Assembly (NCBI GenBank): GCA_030145055.1
Contig: JAQYWK010000003.1
Location: 186,001-250,000 of the forward strand
Length of the DNA: 64,000 nucleotides
Reading direction: 5' to 3'
Source of the DNA: Desulfovibrio sp.
GTDB lineage: Bacteria > Desulfobacterota > Desulfovibrionia > Desulfovibrionales > Desulfovibrionaceae
Under the pieces are notes generated by a model. That model had not been told where the DNA came from. It saw only the letters and a program-made list of their open reading frames with translations, and made no database searches. Positions 36,274 to 44,492 of this stretch are shown one piece after another (position 1 is the stretch's first letter; each line of letters starts with the position of its first letter). The position numbers were made by a program, and so were the translations under genes.

Positions 36274-36417
36274 TCATATTTTTCAATAGAAACAGACTAA
36301 ATTTCATTATTTAGTGAGAGATCAAAAAGCTTTGCTCCCTCTCCTTTGTCTGCTATAAATCCGAGTTCACGCAAAGCAAAAGCACACACAACGATTTTTT
36401 CCGCAGGGATATATTTG

Positions 36418-37209
36418 ATGAAAAAAGGCATTCTTCTCGCAGCTCATGGTTCGAAAAATCGGGCCGCCAACTCTTCTCTCAGCAACATACTTAAGCTAAC
36501 AAAAGCTGAATACCCGGATATCCCCATAAAAAGTGCGTTCACATCCTACCATGTGCGCCAAATAATGAAAAAAAAAGGACAACCACTTCCCTCGGTTGAA
36601 GAAGTCCTAACGTCTATGCATGAAGACGGAATTACCCATGTAGTGATTCAATCACTTCATGTTATTCCGGGTATTGAATTTCATCACATCACTAGAATAC
36701 TTAATAAAATTGAAAAAGGTGAGATTAACTTTGAGAAGGCAATCTTCGGACAACCTCTTCTTAGTGATGAGCAAGCGGTTGATGAAGTTTCTGACATCAT
36801 TTTATCCCTTTTGCCGGAACGTGACCCCCAAAATGACGCTTTAATATTGGTAGCCCATGGCTCTCGTCATTCAGGAAATATTTTTTACCATAAATTTAAA
36901 TTAGCACTTGAAGAAAAAGATAAAAATGCATTTTTAGGAGCTGTAAGTTCTCCCACTGACATCTATGAAATAAGTGATAAAATTGAAAAATCAGGTATAA
37001 AAAGAGCATTTCTCATCCCACTTCTTTTCGGAGCAGGCAACCACGTCCAAATGGACATGGCTGGGGATCACGATGAATCATGGAAGAATATAGTTTCTGC
37101 AAAAGGAGTTGAACCAATTCCAATTGTTCGCGGAATTGGTGAATTTGATATTTTTGCCAAACGCTGGATGGACAACCTGCGTAATGCTATCAAAGAATTG
37201 GACAAATAA
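36418..37209 (+). CDS. cbiK: Sirohydrochlorin cobaltochelatase
   Basis: CbiK inserts Co2+ into sirohydrochlorin for anaerobic cobalamin synthesis (class II chelatase); iron insertion for siroheme is also possible in this family. The 263-residue protein shows the metal-binding His sites in LLAAHGSKN, IQSLHVIPGIEFHH and LILVAHGSRH, and GAGNHVQMDMAGDH near the C-terminus. The ATG at 36418 follows AGGGAT. No signal peptide precedes it, so it is the cytoplasmic rather than the periplasmic type known from Desulfovibrio. A corrinoid-activator-like gene lies 114 bases downstream. Confidence 0.92.
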   Translation: MKKGILLAAHGSKNRAANSSLSNILKLTKAEYPDIPIKSAFTSYHVRQIMKKKGQPLPSVEEVLTSMHEDGITHVVIQSLHVIPGIEFHHITRILNKIEKGEINFEKAIFGQPLLSDEQAVDEVSDIILSLLPERDPQNDALILVAHGSRHSGNIFYHKFKLALEEKDKNAFLGAVSSPTDIYEISDKIEKSGIKRAFLIPLLFGAGNHVQMDMAGDHDESWKNIVSAKGVEPIPIVRGIGEFDIFAKRWMDNLRNAIKELDK

Positions 37210-37322
37210 ATCTACTGCCTGTTTAAACGATAAAAGACTACAGACACGCCTGCTCTTGCTAAACAGCCTCCTCGCATATATGTTATGCTGGTACGGACAA
37301 CTTTTTCCTAAAAACGACTACA

Positions 37323-38879
37323 ATGAAAAATAATCTGACCGTGAATGTTCATGACGGAACAGTCCTTGAACTGACACCATCAACTGAGCTTAACCTTGCT
37401 CAACTTCTATTTCTGAATGGAGCTTTTAACGGAGTCCCTCTCTGTTCGGGCATGGGCCGTTGCGCCTTGTGTAAAGTCAGATTCGATTCTGACGCACCAA
37501 CTCCCCTGAAAGAAGAATTAAAGAAATTCAGTTCAGACGAAATAGAATCCGGCTACCGCTTATCATGTTTGCACAAAGCTAACGCAGGAACCGTTTACCT
37601 CCCGCAGCCAGAGCGCGTTGTCCCAAAAATTTCTGGTAAATTCGCAAGCGGCATACCGGATAATCTTTCACTCGCAGTAGATCTCGGGACCACGGGCATG
37701 CACTGGGCGTTTACATTAAACGGCGAAATAGTAACCTCTGGCCAAGAACTAAACCCGCAAATCGGCCTCGGCAGCGAAGTTATGTCCCGCCTTGCTTTCG
37801 CGCAAAATCCTGAACATTGCAAAATTTTATCGGACCTTGTCACAAGCAGACTTGCCGAGATTATTGAGCAGACCGCGCCCGCAAAAGACATGGTCATCAC
37901 GGGCAATCCCTCAATGATCTCAATTCTTGCCGAGGACAACGTCGAAGGACTAAGCCGTGCGCCATATTCACTTCCAAGTCCGGGCGATGAGATTCTATCA
38001 CTTAATCACAATCTTCCAAAAGCTTATGTACCTGCCCATCTAGCCCCTTTTGTCGGAGCAGACATAACAGCAGGCATTGTTTCCCTTAATTTTTCAGACG
38101 CAGTCCCTGAGCCGCCATATCTTTTTGCGGATCTAGGAACTAACGGCGAATTTGTCCTCTGCCTTTCACCAGATGAATACATTGTGTCATCTGTTCCCAT
38201 GGGCCCAGCGCTCGAAGGCGTAGGACTATCCAATGGCAGAACAGCTGGACCGGGTGCTATTTCATCTTTCACCCTCACCCCGACCGGACTTTCTCCATCA
38301 TTAATAAGCGAACCGGACAGCCGAACCACTCCGGGTATTACAGGAACAGGATATCTCTCACTCTGTTCTATTTTACTAAAATCAGGAGTACTCACCCGCG
38401 AAGGACAATTCTCAAATGGAAACACCCCTTTTGCGGCGCGACTAGCCCAAAAAATAACAGAACTACACGGCTCTCCGGCCCTTAATCTTGGCTTAAATTC
38501 GGAGCTTTTACTCCCTGCTTCTGATATAGAAGAAATATTAAAAGTCAAAGCCGCTTTCAATTTAGCCACGACGGCCCTGCTAGATCAGGCCGATATGCGC
38601 CCTTCTTCGCTGAATTCCTTAATTCTAGGCGGAGCAATGGGACAGCATGTAAATATTAATGATCTTGTAACTACTGGTTTTATTCCTGCTGAAACAGGTC
38701 CTATAACCCGCGCCGCAGGCAACACCTCCCTAGCAGGAGCTGTAATTCTCACAAATAATAAAAATGCTCGAGATTTCGCGTCAAATCTACCTTCCCTAAC
38801 TACCGTATTGGAGTTAGCTGGAGAGCAGGATTTTGGACAAAAATACCTCGAAAGGATGATATTTCAATATGTCTATTAG
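37323..38879 (+). CDS. RACo-like ferredoxin/ASKHA ATPase (corrinoid protein reductive activator family)
   Basis: A 518-residue protein. Residues 1-95 form a 2Fe-2S ferredoxin domain with Cys41, Cys47, Cys50 and Cys82 (CSGMGRCALC, then RLSCLH). A linker leads to an ASKHA ATPase domain with VDLGTTGMHWAF, FVGADITAGI, FADLGTNGEFVL and LGGAMGQHVN. This is the layout of RACo/RamA-type activators that use ATP to reduce inactive Co(II) corrinoid proteins to Co(I). The adjacent cbiK fits a corrinoid theme. Its target methyltransferase is not in the window. The last 11 bases overlap the next gene. Confidence 0.88.
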   Translation: MKNNLTVNVHDGTVLELTPSTELNLAQLLFLNGAFNGVPLCSGMGRCALCKVRFDSDAPTPLKEELKKFSSDEIESGYRLSCLHKANAGTVYLPQPERVVPKISGKFASGIPDNLSLAVDLGTTGMHWAFTLNGEIVTSGQELNPQIGLGSEVMSRLAFAQNPEHCKILSDLVTSRLAEIIEQTAPAKDMVITGNPSMISILAEDNVEGLSRAPYSLPSPGDEILSLNHNLPKAYVPAHLAPFVGADITAGIVSLNFSDAVPEPPYLFADLGTNGEFVLCLSPDEYIVSSVPMGPALEGVGLSNGRTAGPGAISSFTLTPTGLSPSLISEPDSRTTPGITGTGYLSLCSILLKSGVLTREGQFSNGNTPFAARLAQKITELHGSPALNLGLNSELLLPASDIEEILKVKAAFNLATTALLDQADMRPSSLNSLILGGAMGQHVNINDLVTTGFIPAETGPITRAAGNTSLAGAVILTNNKNARDFASNLPSLTTVLELAGEQDFGQKYLERMIFQYVY

Positions 38880-40257
38880 AGTCACATCACTTTTCCCATT
38901 ACCACAAGAAAAAGTCACCAACACGCTAGAATACTATGAAAAGATATTGGATCAAGCTGCGCCTCTACGTGCAAGACACAGAGAGGAAGTCCACTACGCT
39001 ATCCGCGATTTATCAAAAATGCTAACAGGTGACCGCGCAAGTTTACCCAAAGATTATATGGGTGATCCACGCACATTTAATGCCTACTTACGCTTTTTCC
39101 TACCTTGGAATTTATACAGACTTACCCGCCTTTTTCAGGGCATGGATTTCGATCTGCCCAACGACGGCGTCATCATTGACCTCGGAGCAGGACCACTAAC
39201 TGTCGCGCAGGCTCTTTGGATTGCAAAACCTAATCTTCGTGAAAAACGGTTGACCTTCATCAACGTTGACCGTTCACCGAAGCCAATGCGCGAAGGTCAA
39301 AAACTATTTGAAGCTCTTGCGCCCAAAAGCCCTTGGAAAATGGTTAACGTCAAAGGCGGCCCATCATCCAAGGTTCGCGAAAAAGCGAACCTGCTAATCA
39401 CCGCAAACATGGTGAACGAAGCTTCATCCGGAATGCGCACGCCCCTTCCACTATGGGCAAATAAATTCTCTCAGCAGATAAGCAGAATGCTCGCACCTAA
39501 AGGGAAAATACTCATCATTGAACCAGGCATCCGCCGTTCGGGCCGCGTTCTTTCCCTTTTGCGTAATGAATTTATCGAGAAAGGACTTTCAATTCTAGCT
39601 CCATGTCCACATCACGAAGAATGTCCTATGAGCGGCGAACAAGGGAAGTCATGGTGTCATTTTAACTTTGACTCGACCCATGCTCCAGAGTGGCTACAAA
39701 AGCTCGCTAAGAAATGTCGCATGGAAAAAGATAATGTCAGCATGAGTTTCCTATACGTAGGACAGGCAGATGCCCCTACTCCAGTGCCAGAAGAAAACAG
39801 TATGCTCATACGAACTGTTTCTGAATCATTTAGAATTGACGATGGCGGATTTGGGCAATACGGATGTGCCGCAGAAGGTTTAATTCTTCTTCTAGCCAAA
39901 GGCGAAGCAAGATCCATTTTCCCTGGTGGGCTCGTAGGAATTCCAACACCAGAAAAACTGGAAGAAGATCTAAAATCAGGCGCGAAGATTGTTGAGCTGC
40001 CGACTCGCGCAATTCATAAAGGTGCGAATGCAAAGCCTTCTGACCCGAAATCTGATCACAAGTCAAAATCTGATCGAGACTCAAAACCAGTTGAACGCTC
40101 TGGTTCAAGGCCTGATTCAAGAAAAAGTCATTCTCCAAAGGACGCATCAGATTCTTGGACGAATTCAAAAAAAAGTAATTCTCCAAAAGATACATCTGAT
40201 TCTTGGACGAGTTCAAAAAAAGAGTCCTACAAAAAGAATAAACCTCCCCGCAAATAA
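38869..40257 (+). CDS. Rsm22/METTL17-like ribosomal small-subunit family protein
   Basis: A 462-residue protein of the Rsm22 family (PF09243), a methyltransferase-like fold linked to small-subunit assembly in mitochondria. Visible parts are an N-terminal helical region, VIIDLGAGPLTVAQAL at 101-116, LITANMVNEA, ILIIEPGIRRSGR, and a conserved Cys motif around 244-263 (CPHHEECPM, then WCHF). In METTL17 the equivalent Cys residues hold an iron-sulfur cluster. The last 75 residues are a Lys/Ser-rich tail with two 16-residue repeats. It overlaps the activator gene before it and is 20 bases from lipB. Confidence 0.85.
   Translation: MSIRVTSLFPLPQEKVTNTLEYYEKILDQAAPLRARHREEVHYAIRDLSKMLTGDRASLPKDYMGDPRTFNAYLRFFLPWNLYRLTRLFQGMDFDLPNDGVIIDLGAGPLTVAQALWIAKPNLREKRLTFINVDRSPKPMREGQKLFEALAPKSPWKMVNVKGGPSSKVREKANLLITANMVNEASSGMRTPLPLWANKFSQQISRMLAPKGKILIIEPGIRRSGRVLSLLRNEFIEKGLSILAPCPHHEECPMSGEQGKSWCHFNFDSTHAPEWLQKLAKKCRMEKDNVSMSFLYVGQADAPTPVPEENSMLIRTVSESFRIDDGGFGQYGCAAEGLILLLAKGEARSIFPGGLVGIPTPEKLEEDLKSGAKIVELPTRAIHKGANAKPSDPKSDHKSKSDRDSKPVERSGSRPDSRKSHSPKDASDSWTNSKKSNSPKDTSDSWTSSKKESYKKNKPPRK
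40123..40218 (+). repeat. 48-bp coding tandem repeat, two copies
   Basis: Units 40123-40170 and 40171-40218 each encode 16 residues (KSHSPKDASDSWTNSK and KSNSPKDTSDSWTSSK) in the basic tail of the Rsm22-like protein. A partial similar stretch precedes them. Copy number could vary between strains. Confidence 0.8.
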
Positions 40258-40277
40258 GGGTGGAAGGATAACTTCCG

Positions 40278-40916
40278 TTGGATTTTATTGATCTGGGAAT
40301 TATTCCCCATGGCGAAGCTGAAAAAATTCAGATTGAAAAACTTAATCAGGTTATGCAATCTGCTGCGCCTGATGCTCTCTTCCTGCTAGAGCACCCTCCC
40401 GTGGTGACTCTCGGCAGGCAGGGAGGGCTAGACAACCTAATCATAAGTGAAGACGCCTTGCGAAGCATGGGCGCTGAGGTTGTTCGTACGACCCGTGGTG
40501 GAAACATTACTTGTCACTATCCCGGTCAGCTTGTTATTTACCCTGTGATGCGTATTGAGAAGCGACGCGGCGGCATTAAGAAGTTCTTTCATGACATGGA
40601 AGAAACTGCTATCCGAACTGCAGCACGGTTCAATGTTTTAGCTAGCAGAAGCGAAGGTCAACCCGGTGTATGGGTTGGTGACGGCAAGCTCTGCTCTATC
40701 GGAATCGGGGTAAAAAAATGGATCACTTACCACGGCCTTTCATTTAATATTTCCCGCGACATGACACTTTTCAATGCTATAACCCTTTGCGGGTTGCATG
40801 GCGCACACCCGACATCCCTTTCTGCTGAGGCGGATAAGGATATTGACATCGAGGATGTTAAAAATGTCTTTAAAGAAGAATTCAGAAGAATATTTGCGGA
40901 TTCCTTCGTGGCTTAG
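40278..40916 (+). CDS. lipB: Octanoyltransferase LipB
   Basis: LipB moves the octanoyl group from acyl carrier protein to lipoyl domains of enzymes such as GcvH. The 212-residue protein has LLEHPPVVTLGRQGG, RTTRGGNITCHYPGQLVIYPV (the RGG and HYPGQ core), the catalytic Lys/Cys region KLCSIGIGVKKWITYHG, and LCGLHGAHPTSLS. The start is a TTG at 40278 after GGAAGGATAA. The lipA start lies inside its 3' end, so both lipoate enzymes are co-translated. Confidence 0.94.
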   Translation: MDFIDLGIIPHGEAEKIQIEKLNQVMQSAAPDALFLLEHPPVVTLGRQGGLDNLIISEDALRSMGAEVVRTTRGGNITCHYPGQLVIYPVMRIEKRRGGIKKFFHDMEETAIRTAARFNVLASRSEGQPGVWVGDGKLCSIGIGVKKWITYHGLSFNISRDMTLFNAITLCGLHGAHPTSLSAEADKDIDIEDVKNVFKEEFRRIFADSFVA

Positions 40917-41742
40917 AGTTAAGCTTCCGGCGGGTAAATCTTTCAATGACACGGCAAAACTTCTGGCTGACCTGAACTTGAATACGGTCTGCCAGAACGC
41001 GAAATGTCCCAACACATGGGATTGCTTTTCGCGCAAAGTCGCCACGTTCCTTATTATGGGGTTCGTGTGTACCCGCAACTGTGCCTTCTGCAACATTGCT
41101 TCGGGTGATATGGATCCGCTGGATGCGGACGAACCGCGCCGTATTTCCGAGGCAGTCTCAAGACTCGGTCTCAAGTACGTAGTGGTCACGTCAGTCACGC
41201 GCGACGACCTGCCGGATGGTGGAGCTGCGCACTACGCTGAAACCATCACGCGCATTCGCACCGACCATCCTAATTGTAAGATTGAAGTGCTAATTCCAGA
41301 TTTCCAAGGTAACCTTGATGCGCTGAAAACCGTCATCAAAGCCGCTCCTCATGTCATCAATCACAATGTGGAAACTAGCCCAGATCTGTACTCAGAAATC
41401 AGGCCTCAAGCCGATTATCAGCAAAGTCTTGAGATGCTGGATAGAGTGAAAACGTTGAGCAATAGTATTCCTGCGAAATCAGGATTAATGGTAGGCCTAG
41501 GCGAAACGGATGAGCAAGTTTACAAGGTTATTAAAGATCTCGCGGAAATAAATTGCGATATCGTCACTGTCGGGCAATACATGCGCCCATCAAAAGAGCA
41601 TCCGGCTGTAAAAAGATACGTTGAGCCGAGTGTTTTCGATGAATATGCCAAATACGGGAAGTCATTGGGGATAAAAAATATTTTTAGTGCGCCGCTGGTT
41701 CGCAGTAGTTTTCAAGCTGCGGAATCGTTTGATAAGTTATAA
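40864..41742 (+). CDS. lipA: Lipoyl synthase LipA
   Basis: Radical-SAM enzyme that inserts two sulfur atoms into octanoyl groups. The 292-residue protein has both clusters: the auxiliary CQNAKCPNTWDC (C-x4-C-x5-C) and the radical-SAM CTRNCAFC (C-x3-C-x2-C). VVVTSVTRDDLPDGGA and GLMVGLGETDEQV follow, and a C-terminal Ser lies in the RSSF motif, which ligates the auxiliary cluster. The ATG at 40864 follows GAGGATG; a longer in-frame start at 40798 would overlap lipB by a further 66 bases without support. Overlap with lipB is 53 bases. Confidence 0.95.
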   Translation: MSLKKNSEEYLRIPSWLRVKLPAGKSFNDTAKLLADLNLNTVCQNAKCPNTWDCFSRKVATFLIMGFVCTRNCAFCNIASGDMDPLDADEPRRISEAVSRLGLKYVVVTSVTRDDLPDGGAAHYAETITRIRTDHPNCKIEVLIPDFQGNLDALKTVIKAAPHVINHNVETSPDLYSEIRPQADYQQSLEMLDRVKTLSNSIPAKSGLMVGLGETDEQVYKVIKDLAEINCDIVTVGQYMRPSKEHPAVKRYVEPSVFDEYAKYGKSLGIKNIFSAPLVRSSFQAAESFDKL

Positions 41743-41786
41743 ATAAGATTTTTCAACTAACTGATTAGTAAAATTTATCAAGATTA

Positions 41787-42830
41787 CTATTGGTCATCTA
41801 ATTCTTTTAATATTTTCTTAGCGCGTGAATTGCCTTGATTGGAGGCTTTTACTAACCATTTCTTTGCCTCATCTTCATCTTTGAGACTATCTTCTCCTAA
41901 AAGGAGAAGGGCCAATTCAATTTGAGCAGCAACAAGCCCCGTTTTCGCGAGCGGAAGATATATATCTTTTGCTTTTTCAGAATTTTTAGGAACACCAATT
42001 CCATGGTTATAACAGTCTCCCATAAAGAGAATTCCTAATCTATCCCCTTTGTTTGCGGCTTGGCTGACAAGTAAAAAGACCTTTTTATAATCTTTAGGCA
42101 CACATATTCCTTTATAATACAAGGCAGCCATATTGCGCATTGAAGGTGCATATCCATAATCAATGCTTTTCTGATACATCTTAAGAGCCATGGTGCAATT
42201 CGCCGCAACTCCCAGTCCGCTTCCATAAAAAAAACCCATTGCACCGATTGCCCTTACATATCCTTGTTCAGCAGCTAAACTATACCACTTAGCTGCCTTC
42301 CTATAGTCTACAGCTCCTCCCAATCCTTTTTCATTTAGAAAACCTAATTGGAATTGTGCATGCACATTTCGCTCTTTCGCCAATGCTGACAAAACTCTAC
42401 GCTCGTCAGAATAGTTTTTAGTTAGATCGTAAAACCCAGCATAAACTAAAAATTTAAATTTATCGGAAGCAAAATGATCTATATAAATGGGTATTGCTGG
42501 ACCTAGCACTACACAACACATTACAAAGAGAACCAAAGCCTTATTTCTTTTCATTTTAGGAACATCAAAATCAAACTTTAAAAAAAGAGATAAAGAACTT
42601 TTGAAATTTGCAACTAAAGAATTCCAACCAGATACATTATCGCCCCTCTCTCCTCCCGCAACCAACCTGCACACAAATATAAAATAGTCAGCCGAAAAAC
42701 CGATTAGAGGAATCGCAAAGGCAATCATGTACTGTGTAACAGTTTTCGAAATAGAGAAAATGAAAACAAAAATCATCAGATTCATTATCGTAAACATAAA
42801 TTTTGTAAGTATTGTTTTAATTATATTCAT
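41787..42830 (-). CDS. Membrane-anchored Sel1-repeat protein
   Basis: A 347-residue protein. The N-terminal 120 residues hold about three hydrophobic segments (IMNLMIFVFIFSIS, IAFAIPLIGFSADYFIFVC, ALVLFVMCCVVLGPAIPIYI). The rest is a string of Sel1-like repeats of about 36 residues: AQFQLGFLNEKGLGG, AIGAMGFFYGSGLGV, SMRNMAALYYKGICV, GILFMGDCYNHGIGV. Sel1 repeats mediate protein contacts; whether they face the periplasm depends on topology. The ribosome site AAGAGG is good. Its AT-rich codon use and position alone between two unrelated operons suggest a recent arrival, which is inference. Confidence 0.85.
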   Translation of the reverse strand: MNIIKTILTKFMFTIMNLMIFVFIFSISKTVTQYMIAFAIPLIGFSADYFIFVCRLVAGGERGDNVSGWNSLVANFKSSLSLFLKFDFDVPKMKRNKALVLFVMCCVVLGPAIPIYIDHFASDKFKFLVYAGFYDLTKNYSDERRVLSALAKERNVHAQFQLGFLNEKGLGGAVDYRKAAKWYSLAAEQGYVRAIGAMGFFYGSGLGVAANCTMALKMYQKSIDYGYAPSMRNMAALYYKGICVPKDYKKVFLLVSQAANKGDRLGILFMGDCYNHGIGVPKNSEKAKDIYLPLAKTGLVAAQIELALLLLGEDSLKDEDEAKKWLVKASNQGNSRAKKILKELDDQ

Positions 42831-43204
42831 AAAACCTCTTTATATCTTTTAATAGCAGGAATCCCCGTCCCCATTAGGAACAATCTGACGAGTCATCTTC
42901 ATGTATACTTATCTGCAAACTCAGCTGAAATTCCTTAATTACGACCTTAGCCCTGCCAGCATTATTACACGAATAAATTAACTAATTCTGGTTCTATGCA
43001 AACACTTGTGTCTTTACAAGTGTATTCTCAAAAAAACCTTATTTTGTGATGCAGGAACTCTTGGCAAAACAGCTCTTATTATGGACAAAAAAATGATTAA
43101 CGAATATCACAATTATGCAATGCAGCTACTAATTCAGTCTTGAAAATTGCGCCCAAGTTTTACATAATTTACAATTCACACCAATCCTGCAATTCATATT
43201 TGCA
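42831..43204. other. Intergenic region with an inverted repeat
   Basis: Divergent spacer between the Sel1 gene and the Crp-like gene, with no gene visible. A perfect inverted repeat, ACACTTGT (43002-43009) and ACAAGTGT (43016-43023) with a 6-base gap, could be an operator. Its spacing is roughly that of Crp/Fnr-type half-sites, but the sequence is not TGTGA-like. Confidence 0.45.
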
Positions 43205-43244
43205 AACGGTTAATCCGGCACATAAAGTCGGATAATCAACCGTT
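43205..43244 (+). promoter_or_regulatory. Leader hairpin before the Crp-like gene
   Basis: AACGGTT (43205-43211) pairs with AACCGTT (43238-43244) and an inner stem ATCCG/CGGAT continues after a small internal loop. The ribosome site AGGAGC starts at about 43251, so folding or binding at this hairpin could affect translation. Confidence 0.5.
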
Positions 43245-43262
43245 ATAGCTAGGAGCAAATAA

Positions 43263-43946
43263 GTGGCAATAATCCCACAGCAGACCGTTCAGTTGAAACA
43301 AGTTTCTCGTGGAAATTTCTTGATGAGTAATGTGCTTAAGCACAATGTTCTATTTAGAGAAGGAACCAAAGGCGAAGCCGCTTACATTCTGACTGAAGGG
43401 AAGATTGAAATATCCGGTACTGTTGAAGGGCATAATAAGGTCTTTGCCAATCTCACGCCTGTTTCTATTTTCGGCGAAATGGCTCTTTTTTTAGACGAAG
43501 GCGTACGCACCGCCACGGCAACTGCTCGTGAAGATTCAAAAGTCATTGTAGTCACTAAAGATGATTTCGATGAATATTTGCAGAACTCGCCCAAAGTTAT
43601 CACTTCGATCATCACGGTACTCGTTAATCGTCTTAAATCCACAACCCAGAAAGCTATGAAAGTTCCGAGCGCAAACATGGGCGTGGTTCGCATGCTTGAT
43701 ATGTTTATTGCCAATGGAGCGACAAAACTCAAATATGAATCAACACTTAAATCCCTTGCGGATTCATTCCTGACCACGACAGACACCATTGAGCAATACA
43801 TCCAAGAGCTAGCGGAACAAGGGCTGCTTACCGTAACCCAAGATAGCAACGAGCGGCGTGTTATCCATATTTTGGAGCAAGATCTGTTCAAAACAGTGGT
43901 ACAAAACAAGAAAAACAAACTTTCTGCCGAACCGCCCTTGACCTAG
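43263..43946 (+). CDS. Crp/Fnr-like cyclic-nucleotide-binding protein
   Basis: A 227-residue protein. Residues about 20-120 form a cNMP-binding domain (VLFREGTKGEAAYILTEGKIE, then IFGEMALFLDEGVRTATATA, which is the phosphate-binding cassette region). The C-terminal half (LKSLADSFLTTTDTIEQYIQELAEQGLL) resembles a winged helix with the spacing of an HTH, but it lacks a typical Crp recognition helix, so DNA binding is likely but not certain. The start is GTG at 43263 after AGGAGC. A Crp-like regulator next to a palindromic spacer suggests self-control. Confidence 0.82.
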   Translation: MAIIPQQTVQLKQVSRGNFLMSNVLKHNVLFREGTKGEAAYILTEGKIEISGTVEGHNKVFANLTPVSIFGEMALFLDEGVRTATATAREDSKVIVVTKDDFDEYLQNSPKVITSIITVLVNRLKSTTQKAMKVPSANMGVVRMLDMFIANGATKLKYESTLKSLADSFLTTTDTIEQYIQELAEQGLLTVTQDSNERRVIHILEQDLFKTVVQNKKNKLSAEPPLT

Positions 43947-44119
43947 AACTAAAGAAATCAATTTCCCCTAAACAATATATTCATTATTGACAAAAGAGTT
44001 CGCTGCCGCTTACGCAGTAACTGAAGGTTGCAGTATTCAACAGCTTATTAATCGTTAGAATACGCCTTGAATAAATGGCTTGCCGCATGCCCTGATCACT
44101 TAATAAAAAGGAGAAGGAA

Positions 44120-44392
44120 ATGCCTAAATTTGTTATTGAACGCGAAATCCCCAAAGCTGGAGATCTTAAAAAGTCAGAATTGCAAGGAATTTCACAGACT
44201 TCATGTGGAGTATTGCAACAGCTAGGGCCACAGGTTCAGTGGGTTCAGAGTTATGTAACCGATGACAAAATTTATTGCATCTACATAGCTCCAGATGAAG
44301 CTTCAGTCCGCAAACACGCCGAAATGGGCGGGTTTCCGGCAAATAGCATCTCAGTAGTTAGATCTATCATCGATCCGACCACAGCAGAGTAA
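44120..44392 (+). CDS. DUF4242 family protein
   Basis: A 90-residue cytoplasmic protein of the DUF4242 type, a ferredoxin-like small domain. The family pattern is seen in KFVIEREIPKAGDL at the N-terminus, VQWVQSYVTDDKIYCIYIAP in the middle and VRKHAEMGGFPANSI near the end. One member (SCO4226 of Streptomyces) binds nickel; whether that holds here is unknown. A very strong ribosome site (AAGGAGAAGG) and a dedicated terminator suggest high expression from its own promoter. Confidence 0.85.
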   Translation: MPKFVIEREIPKAGDLKKSELQGISQTSCGVLQQLGPQVQWVQSYVTDDKIYCIYIAPDEASVRKHAEMGGFPANSISVVRSIIDPTTAE

Positions 44393-44405
44393 AAAGTTTC
44401 ACAAT

Positions 44406-44443
44406 AAAAAAAGGTTAGCTAAATTAATAGCTAACCTTTTTTT
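44406..44443. terminator. Bidirectional terminator between DUF4242 gene and recJ
   Basis: AGGTTAGCTA (44412-44421) pairs perfectly with TAGCTAACCT (44428-44437), with an A run before and a T run after, so it can end both the plus-strand DUF4242 transcript and the minus-strand recJ transcript. Confidence 0.93.
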
Positions 44444-44492
44444 ATTGAAAGATAGTGCAGAATTGCTGCAAAAATTAGTAATTACAATTCGC

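Noticed and set aside
36274-36417. Cobalamin riboswitch before cbiK
   Set aside because: The spacer is too short and lacks the B12-box consensus; only a GCTTTGC/GCAAAGC inverted repeat is seen.
38024-38569. 181-codon antisense frame opposite the RACo-like gene
   Set aside because: No ribosome site and no domain; the plus-strand ASKHA motifs are clear.
43382-43918. 178-codon antisense frame opposite the Crp-like gene
   Set aside because: Ser/Thr-rich shadow product, while the plus-strand protein is a clear cNMP-binding family member.
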